The notes: generated by a model not told the origin, from the letters alone. A stretch of DNA of 25,980 bases from Ramicandelaber brevisporus (GCA_025201865.1 MU602824.1:11539-37518); one strand, 5' to 3'; shown: positions 1-9,918, numbered from the stretch's first letter. Made by a program: numbers and translations.

Positions 1-24
1 ATGGTGAAGAAAGGTTAGTTGTAT

Positions 25-3000
25 TTACAAGCCGAGAGGAAGCTTATTGACAATGCTCTCGATTCGATCTTCGTAGACTCCAGGATTGTGTTGTAAGAAC
101 ATTCCGCGTGAGAAACGAATCTCGCCAAATCTAGACTGTACATCGAGACAGCGGAACAGCACCATATCAGGATTGCCATAATCAGTAGCATAGCGGGCAA
201 CATCTTCCATGTACTTGGCAGAGCGACGAGTGCCCTTTGATTCAGTTGATGCAGCTTGCGCAGATGTGGCCGTTGCTGGTGCATCTGTGGCTGCCTGATC
301 AGATGATTTAGCAGGAGGCGGAGACACCGGACGAGATGCGACAGCCTCGTGGAATGATCTGGTCGATGAGGTTGTTGATCGGATGCTACCGTTACTGCTG
401 TTGAGACTACTGGAGCTACTGACAGCGCTGCCAAATGTAGATAATGAGCCACGATCAACATTGTTCTCCGGCCCATCAGATGGCAGCTTGTGGACATCAA
501 CGTTTTCCATATGGTCAGCCCAAGCGCCAGGTTCCTCATCCGGCGATGCCAGCACATACACTTCGCCAGGCGGATACAGTTTCTCATGCCCCATCTCGGT
601 CCGCATGGAACAAATCAGAGCCCAGAACCATTCATGCAGCGACTCATCGGATGCATCAGTTGGCAACTCGTATTCGGTGGATGCACTCGAAGAAGTGCTT
701 GCGGTTGAAGGTGAGGAGAATGACTGTGACTTGGCATTTGGGTTTGAAGAGGCACCAGAGTTCAGGCCAAATGCCTTGGAGATGCCGCCAACAACACGCT
801 TCTTCTGAGTCTCCACTACTTTACGGATGATGGATTCAGCAACACCGACATTCTCCTGAGCCAGCGTCGCAGCCACCACCTTGAAATCATGCAGCAATCC
901 CAAGCTCAACGTAGTCACAATATCACTGTAACTGGCAACTGATGTGACAAGACCCAAACGGGTGTACTGAAGAAGAGGAGTGGACGCCACACACGGAACG
1001 GCGTAGGCAAAGCAGTGGATTGGACGACCACGCGGCAAGCCAGATGATTTGGATGTGACAAACATCGGCCCAGGCAGTGTAAATGTGTCAGGTGCCACTT
1101 CATCATCACCAGCGACTCCAAGATGTTGAGGACGCTTGACCAGCTTTGGTTTCGGCACTGGAGTTGCCCAAAAGACAGACAGCAGAGACGCCACACCTCC
1201 GCCAAGGGAATGGCCACACAAAATCAAGCCGTAGCCCTTGTATCTGTTCAAAGCGGCAAGCAGCTCTTGATGGACGACCGAAGACTGATCGGCAATCATC
1301 CGGGCTGACTCAAGCATTCCAGAGTGTGTCTTGAAACCACCCTGAGGGGCAGAGCCGGCATATCCAGCAAGAGAGAAGGCATCATCGACACGCTGCTGTG
1401 GAAGTGGAATATCCGAGTAATCACACAGCATGTCAGTGAGAGTGTCAGACAGACCAAGAGTTCCTCGTAGCGTGAGCACAATGCATTTGAGCTTGTGATC
1501 AGCTATAATGTAATGAACAAGGGCATGCAAGCCAGGTGCAGGTGGCAGGTCGATGATGGATGGCTCACTCAACAGACCATCTCGAGATACCGAGGTTGCT
1601 GATCTAGACTGTGCACTGGCTGTGGCTGAATGAGACTGTGTTTGTTCAGCCGTGGCAGAAGCAGCAGAGAGAGTAGCTGTGGCGGCATATGTTGCTGTGG
1701 CCATATCACTCAGTAATTCAGCGCTACGCACTACGCTCTCTGGGATCATGTTTGTAACGGCTGTTGGAGTGTACTTCTTGGCTGTAGATACAACGGTGTT
1801 TGTGACCTTGGATGCAAGTGAGGTGGCCAATGAAGTTGCACCAGACACTGCGGCCGTAGCTGTTGTTGAGGCAACTTTGCATCCTAGAGAGTACATTGAA
1901 CCAACAAGGGATGATGCCAGCGCCATTGTAGATGGACCAGATAAACTAGTGGTAGCTGAGCTTGACAGTGTAGTTGTTCTGTTAAGTGGCTCTGGAGAGG
2001 ATGCATCATTGTTGCTGCTGCTGTTGGTGTGGTTGCTGTTTGCTGAACTGCTGTTGTTACCTTCATCGCTATGTCCACCATGTGTGCGCAGATGTTTTCC
2101 AGTTTCAATGCTCGTGTTACCTCCATGATCCATATACGACGAGAACAAAATATCTTCCAGTCTAATATTTGTATGATGAGCAAATGACACATGGTTTGTG
2201 AATGCCTTTGGTGCTGGAATGCCGCGAGCTCTGGCGGCCGCGATGGCTGCAGAATGACCGGTCTGATGAATCTCTCGCTCCTCTGCCTGCGTTGTTGATG
2301 GTTGTTCTGCTCCTGTAGTTGATTCACTGGCTGGTTGCTGTGAGTGCGTCTGTGAGTGTGTCTGTGGATGTGTCTGTGATTGTGATTGTGATTGTGATTG
2401 GAGCTGATATGGAGGTGGCAGAGTTAGGGAGGATGGAGCAATGAGTGGCGTTTCACCAAAACTCTGAGTTAGAGGTTCATCTTCAGGAAGTGCACCAAGC
2501 AGAGGAGAGCCCCATTCGCCATCAGTATAGTGGCCATAGCCTTTTCCAGCTTCAGGCGGGACCCAATATTTACGGAAATGTTTGAGCTTGTCAACTTCTT
2601 CCTGCAGCTGCTTCTGAAGCTTTGGTTTAATTCCCAGAATAGTCATGAATTGTTTGCCATAAGCTGCAGTTGCATAGCGAGAGAAGTGCGCAACATTGAA
2701 TACCAGCGGTTGTAGCGGGAATATTTGGAATGTGCCATAGGGCGATTGTGGCTGGAACTGCGAATCAACAACTGGGTTGGTTGGTAGTGGCACTGCTGCA
2801 GCCATTCGTGGTATTGAACCAGAAGAAGCTGACGACAATGACGACGATGGACCAAATACTGGAGGTGGCAGTTGATATTGATGAGTGTAATGAGACAGAT
2901 TGGACATACGAGTGCCTGACGCACTTGGGGTAGCTGGCGGCGTAGTGGCCATTGACGGTGGATGCACAAATGCCATTCGCTGCTGAGATGGCTGCTGGTG

Positions 3001-5175
3001 GGGTGGTGGTAAGCCATGTGCAACATAGCTGCGTGAATTCCGATTTGATGTAAAGTAAGTGTTGCTATTGGTAGCAGAGGCTTGCTTGCTCAATAGGTGG
3101 GAAGACGGAGGTCTGCGCAGTGAAGAGGGTGTTCCAATATTAGAGCTGACTTCAGAAATTACAGGTAATTCAACATCAACTTCTTGCATTGCTCGATTCC
3201 ACTGTCTAATCTGCTCAACTGTTGATGCTGCAGCTGCTGCCGATGGCGCACTATTGGCTGATGTGACTGCAGTTGCTGTTGATGATGTCTTTGCTGATTT
3301 GGACAGTCGTGATTTAGATGAGCCTGCTGCTGATTTCTTGTCGAGATGAGCTGATATATCCAGCATTGACTGTGAGAGTGCTGACCGCATTGACGCCACA
3401 GATCGTGCATCAAAGTAATGGTCATCCTCACCATTGCCATCTTCATTGTTACTATTGTTACCATCATCATCGTCATCGTCATCATCCTCATCATTTGAGC
3501 CATGTTCTTCTTCGTCAGTATCATTATATCCAGTTGACATTGACATACCAAAATCAGCCTCAACCCCTTCGGCTACATCATCAAGGCCGCCGCTTGCACC
3601 GCTTCCACTAGTGCTGCGAGACATTCCAGAGCCATGAGGTAAATGCGATGCTTGCTCATAGTCACCAATAGTGTATAAACCAGGATAGGCTGGCGCAGTG
3701 ATTGATACTGTACTCAGCGCTGGATGAACAGCGCCTGAGCTGAGTGGAGTTTGAGGCGATCCAATTGTGTATCCAGCATTCCTTCTTTGTTCATTCTGAT
3801 GGTGTGGAGGAAGTTGAGAATGTCCAACTAATGAACTGTATTCGCTGTGAGGAGTGATATAACCCGATGAAAGCGGGGCTGCGGATGAAGTGCGACTGGC
3901 TGCAATGCTGGGTGTGCCAGATGAACGAGATGAAGCAGAGCCAGCACGACGTCTGGCTGTAAAATGAATCTCATCACGATCATGTAGAACACCATACCAA
4001 GCCTTGAGCATCTCAGGATCCTCAATTGCATGATGAAGCACTGCATCTTCGTCCGATTCTGACTCATCTGAACTATTGCTGGATACAGACACAGCGGCAG
4101 TGGCTGTTGTAGTAGGCTGGGATGATTCCGGCTGCAGCTGTTGCAGCTGTTGCTGTTGCTGTTGTTGCTGCTGACTAGATGATATGACTGATGAATTGTC
4201 AACTACTTTGGAGACAGGCACTGATGTTGCTGATGCTGACGACAAAGTAGTCGACTGGGAGTGTTGCTGTTGTTGTTTTGGTGTCGCTGTAGTAGCAGCA
4301 GCAATAGTAGTAGTATTAGCAGTGGCAGTGGCAAATGGCCAATCAAAGTTATCAATAAATTCACGACCACTCCACCAAACTACTTCCATTCGATATCGTC
4401 TCTTGTTACGTGCTGCTGCAGCTGCTGCTGTTGTTGTAGTATTATTCGATGAGTCCGTGGATGTACTTTGTGTTGATCCTTGAGCAATACCAGCCAGCAA
4501 ACGAGGCTGCTGCGGTCTCCAACCAGGAGCCAATATACTGCGTTCATAAGTAACAGCTTGCAGGAATGCAAATAGCACAACAACACGCACTACTCCAAGT
4601 AGTCTACCCACAGTCTGAATCAGTCCAGCTTCATTGTCAATGCCTTGAACAGAGGAATTATGAGATGAGCCAGGAATCCATGGTCTGTTACTATCTCTGT
4701 TGATTTCTCTATGGGCCAACGCAAGCACGGCAGACACCGCTTGAGATGTTTCAGTTGAACCAAACAAACCGTCTAACCAGCGAACCAGCTCTTCCACAGT
4801 ACGCATACTGGTATGAACGGTTGAATGCGATATTTGAAATCCAGCGGCAACCAGCAACTCCATTGCAGCAAATGAATGCTGAGCCAAATAGCTACCGAGT
4901 GATGCATACTTTTCTAACACATACAACAATGTGCTATTCTCATAATCTCCCGATGGAAGCACTCTCCATATCATACCCATTATCGATCGAATTCTGCCGC
5001 CACTATCTTCATTCAACGACTGAGGAACAATCGATCCAACTGCAGCTGTAATCAATTGGGCTGGAATCGATGCACCTGTGTAAAGAGTGCCTGCAACAGA
5101 TGTGCCAATGTGCATTGCGCCAGTTGCAATGTCTTCAACTCGATGGCGGACTGTTCCAACCACTCCAGTTGTCAT
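25..5175 (-). CDS. Class 3 lipase, sn1-specific diacylglycerol lipase type (catalytic part of a split gene)
   Basis: This 1716-codon ORF carries a lipase_3 catalytic core of the diacylglycerol lipase family, which cleaves the sn-1 acyl chain of diacylglycerol at membranes. The core starts near residue 1215, with a GTLGLSDTLTD strand/oxyanion region. The nucleophile elbow GHSLGG has Ser1323 (codon at 1207-1209). The likely acid is Asp1418 in SYSDIVTTL, and the likely base is His1696 in FLQHNPGVYED. The roughly 280 residues between Asp and His are a low-complexity insertion, as in the regulatory loop of animal DAGLs. Residues 190-210 could form one membrane helix. Residues 220-1200 are Ser/Gln/Thr/Asn-rich with a poly-Asp stretch and are probably disordered. 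The ATG at 5175 arises at a duplication junction and is probably not the native start: without the extra 119 bp the frame runs on from the ORF at 5172-6593, giving 2149 residues. Family assignment is firm; substrate is inferred. Confidence 0.9.
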   Translation of the reverse strand: MTTGVVGTVRHRVEDIATGAMHIGTSVAGTLYTGASIPAQLITAAVGSIVPQSLNEDSGGRIRSIMGMIWRVLPSGDYENSTLLYVLEKYASLGSYLAQHSFAAMELLVAAGFQISHSTVHTSMRTVEELVRWLDGLFGSTETSQAVSAVLALAHREINRDSNRPWIPGSSHNSSVQGIDNEAGLIQTVGRLLGVVRVVVLFAFLQAVTYERSILAPGWRPQQPRLLAGIAQGSTQSTSTDSSNNTTTTAAAAAARNKRRYRMEVVWWSGREFIDNFDWPFATATANTTTIAAATTATPKQQQQHSQSTTLSSASATSVPVSKVVDNSSVISSSQQQQQQQQQLQQLQPESSQPTTTATAAVSVSSNSSDESESDEDAVLHHAIEDPEMLKAWYGVLHDRDEIHFTARRRAGSASSRSSGTPSIAASRTSSAAPLSSGYITPHSEYSSLVGHSQLPPHHQNEQRRNAGYTIGSPQTPLSSGAVHPALSTVSITAPAYPGLYTIGDYEQASHLPHGSGMSRSTSGSGASGGLDDVAEGVEADFGMSMSTGYNDTDEEEHGSNDEDDDDDDDDGNNSNNEDGNGEDDHYFDARSVASMRSALSQSMLDISAHLDKKSAAGSSKSRLSKSAKTSSTATAVTSANSAPSAAAAASTVEQIRQWNRAMQEVDVELPVISEVSSNIGTPSSLRRPPSSHLLSKQASATNSNTYFTSNRNSRSYVAHGLPPPHQQPSQQRMAFVHPPSMATTPPATPSASGTRMSNLSHYTHQYQLPPPVFGPSSSLSSASSGSIPRMAAAVPLPTNPVVDSQFQPQSPYGTFQIFPLQPLVFNVAHFSRYATAAYGKQFMTILGIKPKLQKQLQEEVDKLKHFRKYWVPPEAGKGYGHYTDGEWGSPLLGALPEDEPLTQSFGETPLIAPSSLTLPPPYQLQSQSQSQSQTHPQTHSQTHSQQPASESTTGAEQPSTTQAEEREIHQTGHSAAIAAARARGIPAPKAFTNHVSFAHHTNIRLEDILFSSYMDHGGNTSIETGKHLRTHGGHSDEGNNSSSANSNHTNSSSNNDASSPEPLNRTTTLSSSATTSLSGPSTMALASSLVGSMYSLGCKVASTTATAAVSGATSLATSLASKVTNTVVSTAKKYTPTAVTNMIPESVVRSAELLSDMATATYAATATLSAASATAEQTQSHSATASAQSRSATSVSRDGLLSEPSIIDLPPAPGLHALVHYIIADHKLKCIVLTLRGTLGLSDTLTDMLCDYSDIPLPQQRVDDAFSLAGYAGSAPQGGFKTHSGMLESARMIADQSSVVHQELLAALNRYKGYGLILCGHSLGGGVASLLSVFWATPVPKPKLVKRPQHLGVAGDDEVAPDTFTLPGPMFVTSKSSGLPRGRPIHCFAYAVPCVASTPLLQYTRLGLVTSVASYSDIVTTLSLGLLHDFKVVAATLAQENVGVAESIIRKVVETQKKRVVGGISKAFGLNSGASSNPNAKSQSFSSPSTASTSSSASTEYELPTDASDESLHEWFWALICSMRTEMGHEKLYPPGEVYVLASPDEEPGAWADHMENVDVHKLPSDGPENNVDRGSLSTFGSAVSSSSSLNSSNGSIRSTTSSTRSFHEAVASRPVSPPPAKSSDQAATDAPATATSAQAASTESKGTRRSAKYMEDVARYATDYGNPDMVLFRCLDVQSRFGEIRFSRGMFLQHNPGVYEDRIESIVNKLPLGL

Positions 5176-5293
5176 TGGGCTGGAATCGATGCACCTGTGT
5201 AAAGAGTGCCTGCAACAGATGTGCCAATGTGCATTGCGCCAGTTGCAATGTCTTCAACTCGATGGCGGACTGTTCCAACCACTCCAGTTGTCA
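5055..5293. repeat. Perfect 119-bp tandem duplication inside the lipase gene
   Basis: Positions 5055-5174 are identical to 5174-5293, giving a period of 119 bp with one shared base at the junction. The bases just outside (5054 versus 5173; 5175 versus 5294) no longer match. As 119 is not a multiple of three, the second copy shifts the frame and produces a stop at 5172-5174 on the minus strand. The lack of any mismatch means the event is very recent or is an assembly error. Confidence 0.97.
5076..5194 (-). other. Candidate 119-nt intron between the duplicated AGGT sites
   Basis: On the minus strand each repeat copy contains ACACAGGTGC. Splicing from the GT at 5194-5193 in the upstream copy to the AG at 5077-5076 in the downstream copy would remove 5194-5076. 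It joins ACAG to GTGC in phase 1 and restores the uninterrupted lipase frame. The 3' site follows a short pyrimidine stretch (CTCTTTACACAG), whereas the 5' site GTGCAT is weak and no clear CTAAC branch site is visible. This is an inference from arrangement only. Confidence 0.35.
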
Positions 5294-5919
5294 CATCTCG
5301 CGAGCTATCAATCACCGACTCAATGATAAGTGTCGTTAATCGAATATAGAATCGGGTCAATGTGGCTGTAGCTGAAACAGCGTTCGCAACTGGCAAATAA
5401 AGCAAAGGCTGATGAGCCGATAAATGTGATGAAAGACGAGATGCAAACAGCTGAGTGGCTGCCATTGAACTGATTGATGCCACAGAGTCACGTCTTCTCA
5501 TTGGATGCGGCTGAACATTATGCCGACTCTGCTGTTGCTGTTGCTGCTGCTGTTGCTGATGGTAGTAACCATGGTGACCATGATGAGAATGATGATACTG
5601 CTGATGTTGCTGATGATGTTGCTGATGATGGTGATGATGATTACCAGTACTAGCAGTATTGCCATCGCTCATGTGACCAGTCGAAGCGCTACTATGGCTC
5701 AATCCAGGCAAATGCGAGGAAGATAGTGCCATGTGAGGTGCCCGATACAGTGGAGTTTGCTGATACTGTTGATACTGCTGCTGATGTTGTTGCTGTTGAT
5801 TTCTGAAAGGAATCGAGCGTGAAGTAGAAGAAGTGACACTCGCTGCGCTTTGGTGAGGATGAATGTACGGTCTTCTCTGCTGCGCTTGTTGTGTTTGCTG
5901 AGTTTGATGCTGTTGTTGT

Positions 5920-5951
<32 letters not shown>

Positions 5952-6593
5952 CTGTGGGTGTATATGTTGAAGAAGAAGTCCATTTGAACTGGCTAGTCCG
6001 CTATCTTCAACAGTTGTGGTTGCCAGTCCTTCAATGTTCGCGGAGTTGTTGTTATTAGTATCGGTGACCTGCGTCGATGACGGTACTGGTGTTCCAGGTG
6101 CACTGTGATGAACATGTTGGTGCTGGTTCTGATGCTGATGCTGACGTTGAAGTTGAGGCTGAGTTCGACGAGAGCCGTCATTTTCAAACGTACCGAGTAA
6201 TGGTGGAGATGCTCCGAAGACAAATGCACCGCTGTCAACCGGTTGTTCATTCGCACCATGTGGCAGCACACCGAGACTGTCATGTTGGTGTGTCACGTGC
6301 TGTTGCTGCTGTTGTTGTTGTTGCTGTTGTTGATGCTCGTCGACAGTAGTGTGAACATGAAGAGCATCACCAGGTGACAGTGTCGATGAATGCGATGCTG
6401 CTGACTCTCCTGGCACTGCGGATTTGCCGAAACCGCCGAGGAGTCTGTGCAGTGCGGAGGGCTTCTTCTGGCTGTTCTTCTTTCTGGTGTCGCTTCTGGC
6501 AGAACCTGGACGAGCAGATGGTTGACTAGATTTGCGAGATGCATCAGGCGTTTTCGCTCCTGCTTGCGAGGATGACTTTGTGGAGCTGGGCAT
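5172..6593 (-). CDS. N-terminal portion of the diacylglycerol-lipase-type protein, ended by a tandem duplication
   Basis: This 473-codon ORF is read in the same direction as the lipase ORF and overlaps it by four bases (ATGA). It starts at an ATG with purine at -3 (GCGAGAGATG). The first 350 residues are basic, then Gln/His/Ser-rich with several poly-Gln runs. The last 80 residues are more ordered and hydrophobic (TRFYIRLTTLIIESVI). The final 39 residues (VTTGVVG to ASIPAQ) are repeated at the beginning of the downstream ORF because the DNA encoding them is duplicated. The stop is created by the duplication, not by a diverged sequence. I infer that this is the true amino terminus of the lipase gene, not a separate gene. 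Joining the two by removing one 119-bp copy gives exactly 2150 codons including the stop. Confidence 0.75.
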
Positions 6594-7546
6594 CTCTCGC
6601 GCACTCGGTTTGGTAGTTTCTGTTGCAGTTGCAGCTGTCGTTTATATCGATGGATAGCACTAGAATAGGGGGAGGAGGTTTACAAGTACAGCTAGCACTG
6701 GAGATTAACAATATTTACAACACAAAAAGGGGGAGTTTGATGGAAAAGTGTATGACTACTGAAGAGAGTGATAGAAGAAGGCTGGCCGCGTTGTTCGATG
6801 CTGTTTGATAGATAGACGGTTGGAGTCACCTGCTGGTAGTTTCTTGGAAACCGCGTGACCAAGTCGTGGTCCAATAAAAAATGAAACAGAGAAAAGATGC
6901 TGAGAATAAACCTCAAGGGCAAAACACAACCACGATACTGTAGAGTGAATTGATGTGGAATGTAGGAATGTACACGCTCGAGCACTCGCTCACTCTAATA
7001 TGGCGATTGTGTGTATGTAATGATTGCGTTTGTGATAGTCAATGGCTGCGAAATTGGAGGGAGAGAAAGAAGACTGGAAAAGCAATAATAAAAATTAAAA
7101 AAAAAAACAACGAAGAAAAGGAGAGAGTGGTCTGATGCGGGATCATAAGGTATGTATGCGTCAACCGGCTAACAGGAGAAGAACAAAAAAAAAAACTGCT
7201 GCGCTCGAGTATGCAAATGTTGCAGATAGCAAGCTAACAATAGTCGCCATGGACAGTCTCTCGCTACAACCTTCTGTGATCCTGAGAAGCTGCAGTTGAT
7301 AATGCACGATGGCACTTCGAATGTGAAAGTCGTTCGAATAGTCCAGCCCGCTTTCACACTTTTGTTGTTTCTCTCATAACCCGAAAACCACACCGATGAT
7401 GTCAACGACTAGTCCAGTTTGATAGAGAGTCTAGATGTGCGATATTGAAACAAAAAGATGAAATGAAATAATAATGAGATTAAGACATAATGTCGCGTGT
7501 ACAATGGATGAGATGAAGAAAAGGAGAAGAGGACACTGCGTCATTT
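6594..7546. other. Intergenic region: lipase promoter and phosphate transporter 3' flank
   Basis: No credible gene is seen. The minus strand has a pyrimidine-rich stretch opposite the purine run at about 7059-7128, roughly 470-530 bp upstream of the lipase ATG. The rest is mixed-composition sequence with short poly-A tracts (7098-7108, 7185-7195). Short ORFs here show no recognisable similarity. Confidence 0.6.
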
Positions 7547-9220
7547 TTAAGCATCAGTGCGCTCCTCGTGCTGGCGCTCCAGGTAGCCGTCCTGGTCTTC
7601 GCCAGACAGCTCCTCGAGCGTCTTGCCCTTGGTCTCGGGGATCAGGAAGGTGAACAGCAGGCCGAGGATCATGATGCCGCCGAAGATCTTGAGCAGGTGC
7701 TTGACCCAGCCGTTCTTCTTGCCGCCGAGGTCCTTGAGCTGGTAGAAGCCGAGCGACGCGAGAATGGCGCCGGCCTTGCCCGATGCCGCCGAGATGCCGT
7801 GCGCGGTCGAGCGCCAGCGCGTCGGGAACACCTCGCCGGGGATGATGAAGGTGGTGGTGTTGGGGCCGAAGTTCTGGAAGAACTGCGCAAACGTGAACAG
7901 CACAATGAACGCCGCCACCGACTTGTCCAGCAGCGCGTCGTAGGCAAAGCCGAGCACGAAGAACAGCACGGCCATCGCCGCAAAGCCCGTGATCTGGATG
8001 GTCTTGCGGCCGATCTTGTCGATCGTGAACACCGACACCCAGTAGCCCGGCACAATGCCCATCAGGTTGATGATGATGTTGCCGATGGCCGAGTTGATCA
8101 GCACGTCGTAGGCCGGGTCCTTGGAGGCGTTGCCCGAGTAGCCGATGGCGCTGAGGATGATGCCGGTGTTCAGGTTGATGCCGTAGAAGGCAATGTCGAG
8201 CAGGAACCAGCACATGGCCGTGCCGAGCAGGATCTTGCCGTGCTTCCACTGCCCAAAGTACGCCTTGAAGTCGGCCCAGCCGGCCTTCTTCTCGCGCAGC
8301 ACCGCGTTGTGGTCGTTGGACTCGGTGTTGACGTCGAACTTGGTGTTGACGCCGCGCTCGCTCCAGTGCGTGACCTTGTCGGCGTCCAGCGCCGCCTGCC
8401 CGATGTCCTTCTCGATGTCGAGCGTGTAGCGCGGCGTCTCGGGAATCGTCAGGCGGAAGTAGATGGCGACGAGACCCGGCAGCGCGCCGAGGCCGACGCA
8501 GATGCGCCACACGTAGTCGAGGTTCTTCTGGTCGTCCTCGATCATGCCCTTGAAGGCGCGCAGCGTGGCCGCCGACACAAACGTCGCCGCCAGGATGCCA
8601 AAGCCCTGCATGGCGAACACGGCCGCCATCATGGCGCCGCGGCGCTTGGTGGTGGCGAACTCGGACGTGATGATGGCCGACAGCGGGTAGTCGCCGCCAA
8701 CACCGATGCCGAGGAACACGCGCCAGATGAACAGGATCACGAAGATGTCCCAGCCCTTGACGGTTGACGACGACAGCGCGCAGCCGATGGTGCCGATGAC
8801 GATGATCATCAGCTCGACGCCGTACATGCGCTTGCGGCCGAGGCGGTCGGCCAGGAACCCGAACAGCAGCTGGCCGATCAGCGTGCCGATCTGCGCCGAC
8901 GCCTTGAGCAGCGAGTCGGTCCACTTGGGCAGCGTGTTCTTCTTGTCGCCGGCGGCGTCGGCAAAGTAGATGTAGCCGAGCATCAGCGCCACCATGTTGA
9001 TGACGAACAGGTCGTAGGCATCGGTGAAAAAGCCGACGCCGGCAACCAGGCAGGCGCGGATGTGGAACCAGCCGAACTTGGCGTTGTCGATGGCTGCCAG
9101 CGCGTCGCGGCGCTTCTTGTCGAGCTCGACGAGGCGTGTGCGCTCCTTGTCGGCAGAGCTGTCATCGGTGAACTGTGGTGCAGGAGCGTATGCGACCTCA
9201 AAGCCGCCGTTACGATCCAT
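7547..9220 (-). CDS. PHO84: High-affinity inorganic phosphate:H+ symporter, Pho84 type (MFS)
   Basis: This 557-residue, 12-helix major facilitator imports phosphate with protons at the plasma membrane. Pho84 landmarks occur in order. Helix 1 has GFFTDAYDLF (Asp67/Asp70), and loop 2-3 has ADRLGRKR. The signature GIGVGGDYPLSA has the Asp177-Tyr178 pair. Gln205 lies in AVFAMQGFG. Helix 7 is CWFLLDIAFYG, with Trp338, Asp342 and Tyr346 at the phosphate site by analogy with the fungal PiPT structure. Then follow QNFGPNTTTFI (Asn450) and the PETKGKTLEEL tail. The chosen ATG (GGC before it) begins MDRNGGFEV; an in-frame extension to 9382 encodes low-complexity, non-conserved sequence. Length matches the family. 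Codons after about residue 40 end almost only in G or C, unlike the flanking genes, suggesting strong expression; transfer is less likely because the protein is typically fungal. Confidence 0.96.
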   Translation of the reverse strand: MDRNGGFEVAYAPAPQFTDDSSADKERTRLVELDKKRRDALAAIDNAKFGWFHIRACLVAGVGFFTDAYDLFVINMVALMLGYIYFADAAGDKKNTLPKWTDSLLKASAQIGTLIGQLLFGFLADRLGRKRMYGVELMIIVIGTIGCALSSSTVKGWDIFVILFIWRVFLGIGVGGDYPLSAIITSEFATTKRRGAMMAAVFAMQGFGILAATFVSAATLRAFKGMIEDDQKNLDYVWRICVGLGALPGLVAIYFRLTIPETPRYTLDIEKDIGQAALDADKVTHWSERGVNTKFDVNTESNDHNAVLREKKAGWADFKAYFGQWKHGKILLGTAMCWFLLDIAFYGINLNTGIILSAIGYSGNASKDPAYDVLINSAIGNIIINLMGIVPGYWVSVFTIDKIGRKTIQITGFAAMAVLFFVLGFAYDALLDKSVAAFIVLFTFAQFFQNFGPNTTTFIIPGEVFPTRWRSTAHGISAASGKAGAILASLGFYQLKDLGGKKNGWVKHLLKIFGGIMILGLLFTFLIPETKGKTLEELSGEDQDGYLERQHEERTDA

Positions 9221-9591
9221 GCCTAAAGTGTGAGTGAGTGTGTGTGTTAAGTGATGTGATACGAGTTTTTTTTGTTGCTGCTGATGCCGCCAATGTATAT
9301 GGACACGGCTTCTTTTATTGAAGATCAGAAAAGGAGTACGGGAGAGTGAGTGGATATTGCTCGGATAAAGTGACAGTGACACACAAGGTCTTACAACTCG
9401 AGCAGCAAGGCTACACAGTCTTATACTTGTGTTGTTGTACTGTCACTTGCTCGCAGTTGCTCACTGCCCACCCTGTTTCTGTTTGCAACACTGCCAACTA
9501 CCCACTGCGATTCAGTCAAATCGATGTTCCATTCCCATTCTAAAATAAATTTAGAACCAATCATTTGTGCATCGTGGTCAAGGCGTGTTGT

Positions 9592-9601
9592 CCCACGTGG
9601 G
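9592..9601. promoter_or_regulatory. CACGTGGG E-box palindrome upstream of the phosphate transporter
   Basis: The sequence CCCACGTGGG lies about 370 bp upstream of the transporter ATG. CACGTGGG is the high-affinity core bound by the yeast bHLH regulator Pho4 in phosphate-starvation promoters. The site is seen in the sequence; its use by a Pho4-like factor is inferred. Confidence 0.5.
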
Positions 9602-9918
9602 CAACATGCCTTACCAGCTTTGTTCCTGTAAAGATTTTTTTGGACGGAGAAAAGGTGAACTGTGCTCTCGGTCCCTCGCTGAAAATTCGTTTCAGGGCAG
9701 GTAATGGTGATGCAGGCGGGCGGGCTGTGTGAACTTGTGGGTGTGATCGATGTGGATACATACCTGCACACGCCTATTGGAACTGACCTACTAACTGACT
9801 GAGCAACCTCCTCCAAGAGATCCCGACTCCACCACGAGGGATGGCAGTTTCGTCTCATGAAACGTCAGCTCTTCGCTGTCTGTGTTGTATTTGCTCCTAA
9901 CTTAACACAAGAAAGCGG

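Noticed and set aside
3424-3500. CAT/CATCGT repeat as a possible structural element
   Set aside because: It simply encodes an Asp/Asn/Glu run in the lipase-type protein.
7325-7345. GTTCGAAT motif as a possible tRNA T-loop
   Set aside because: No matching acceptor stem, anticodon arm or GGTTCGAATCC context was found around it.
7568-8767. 399-codon plus-strand ORF opposite the phosphate transporter
   Set aside because: It is an Arg/Ala/Glu/Val-rich antisense shadow produced by G/C-ending codons of the real gene; no domain is seen.
7554-8924. 456-codon minus-strand frame rich in Arg/His
   Set aside because: It is an alternative-frame shadow of the transporter, which has clear MFS motifs.
9421-9858. 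145-codon minus-strand ORF in the transporter promoter
   Set aside because: It has no similarity, ordinary composition, and overlaps the E-box; random open frame is likeliest.
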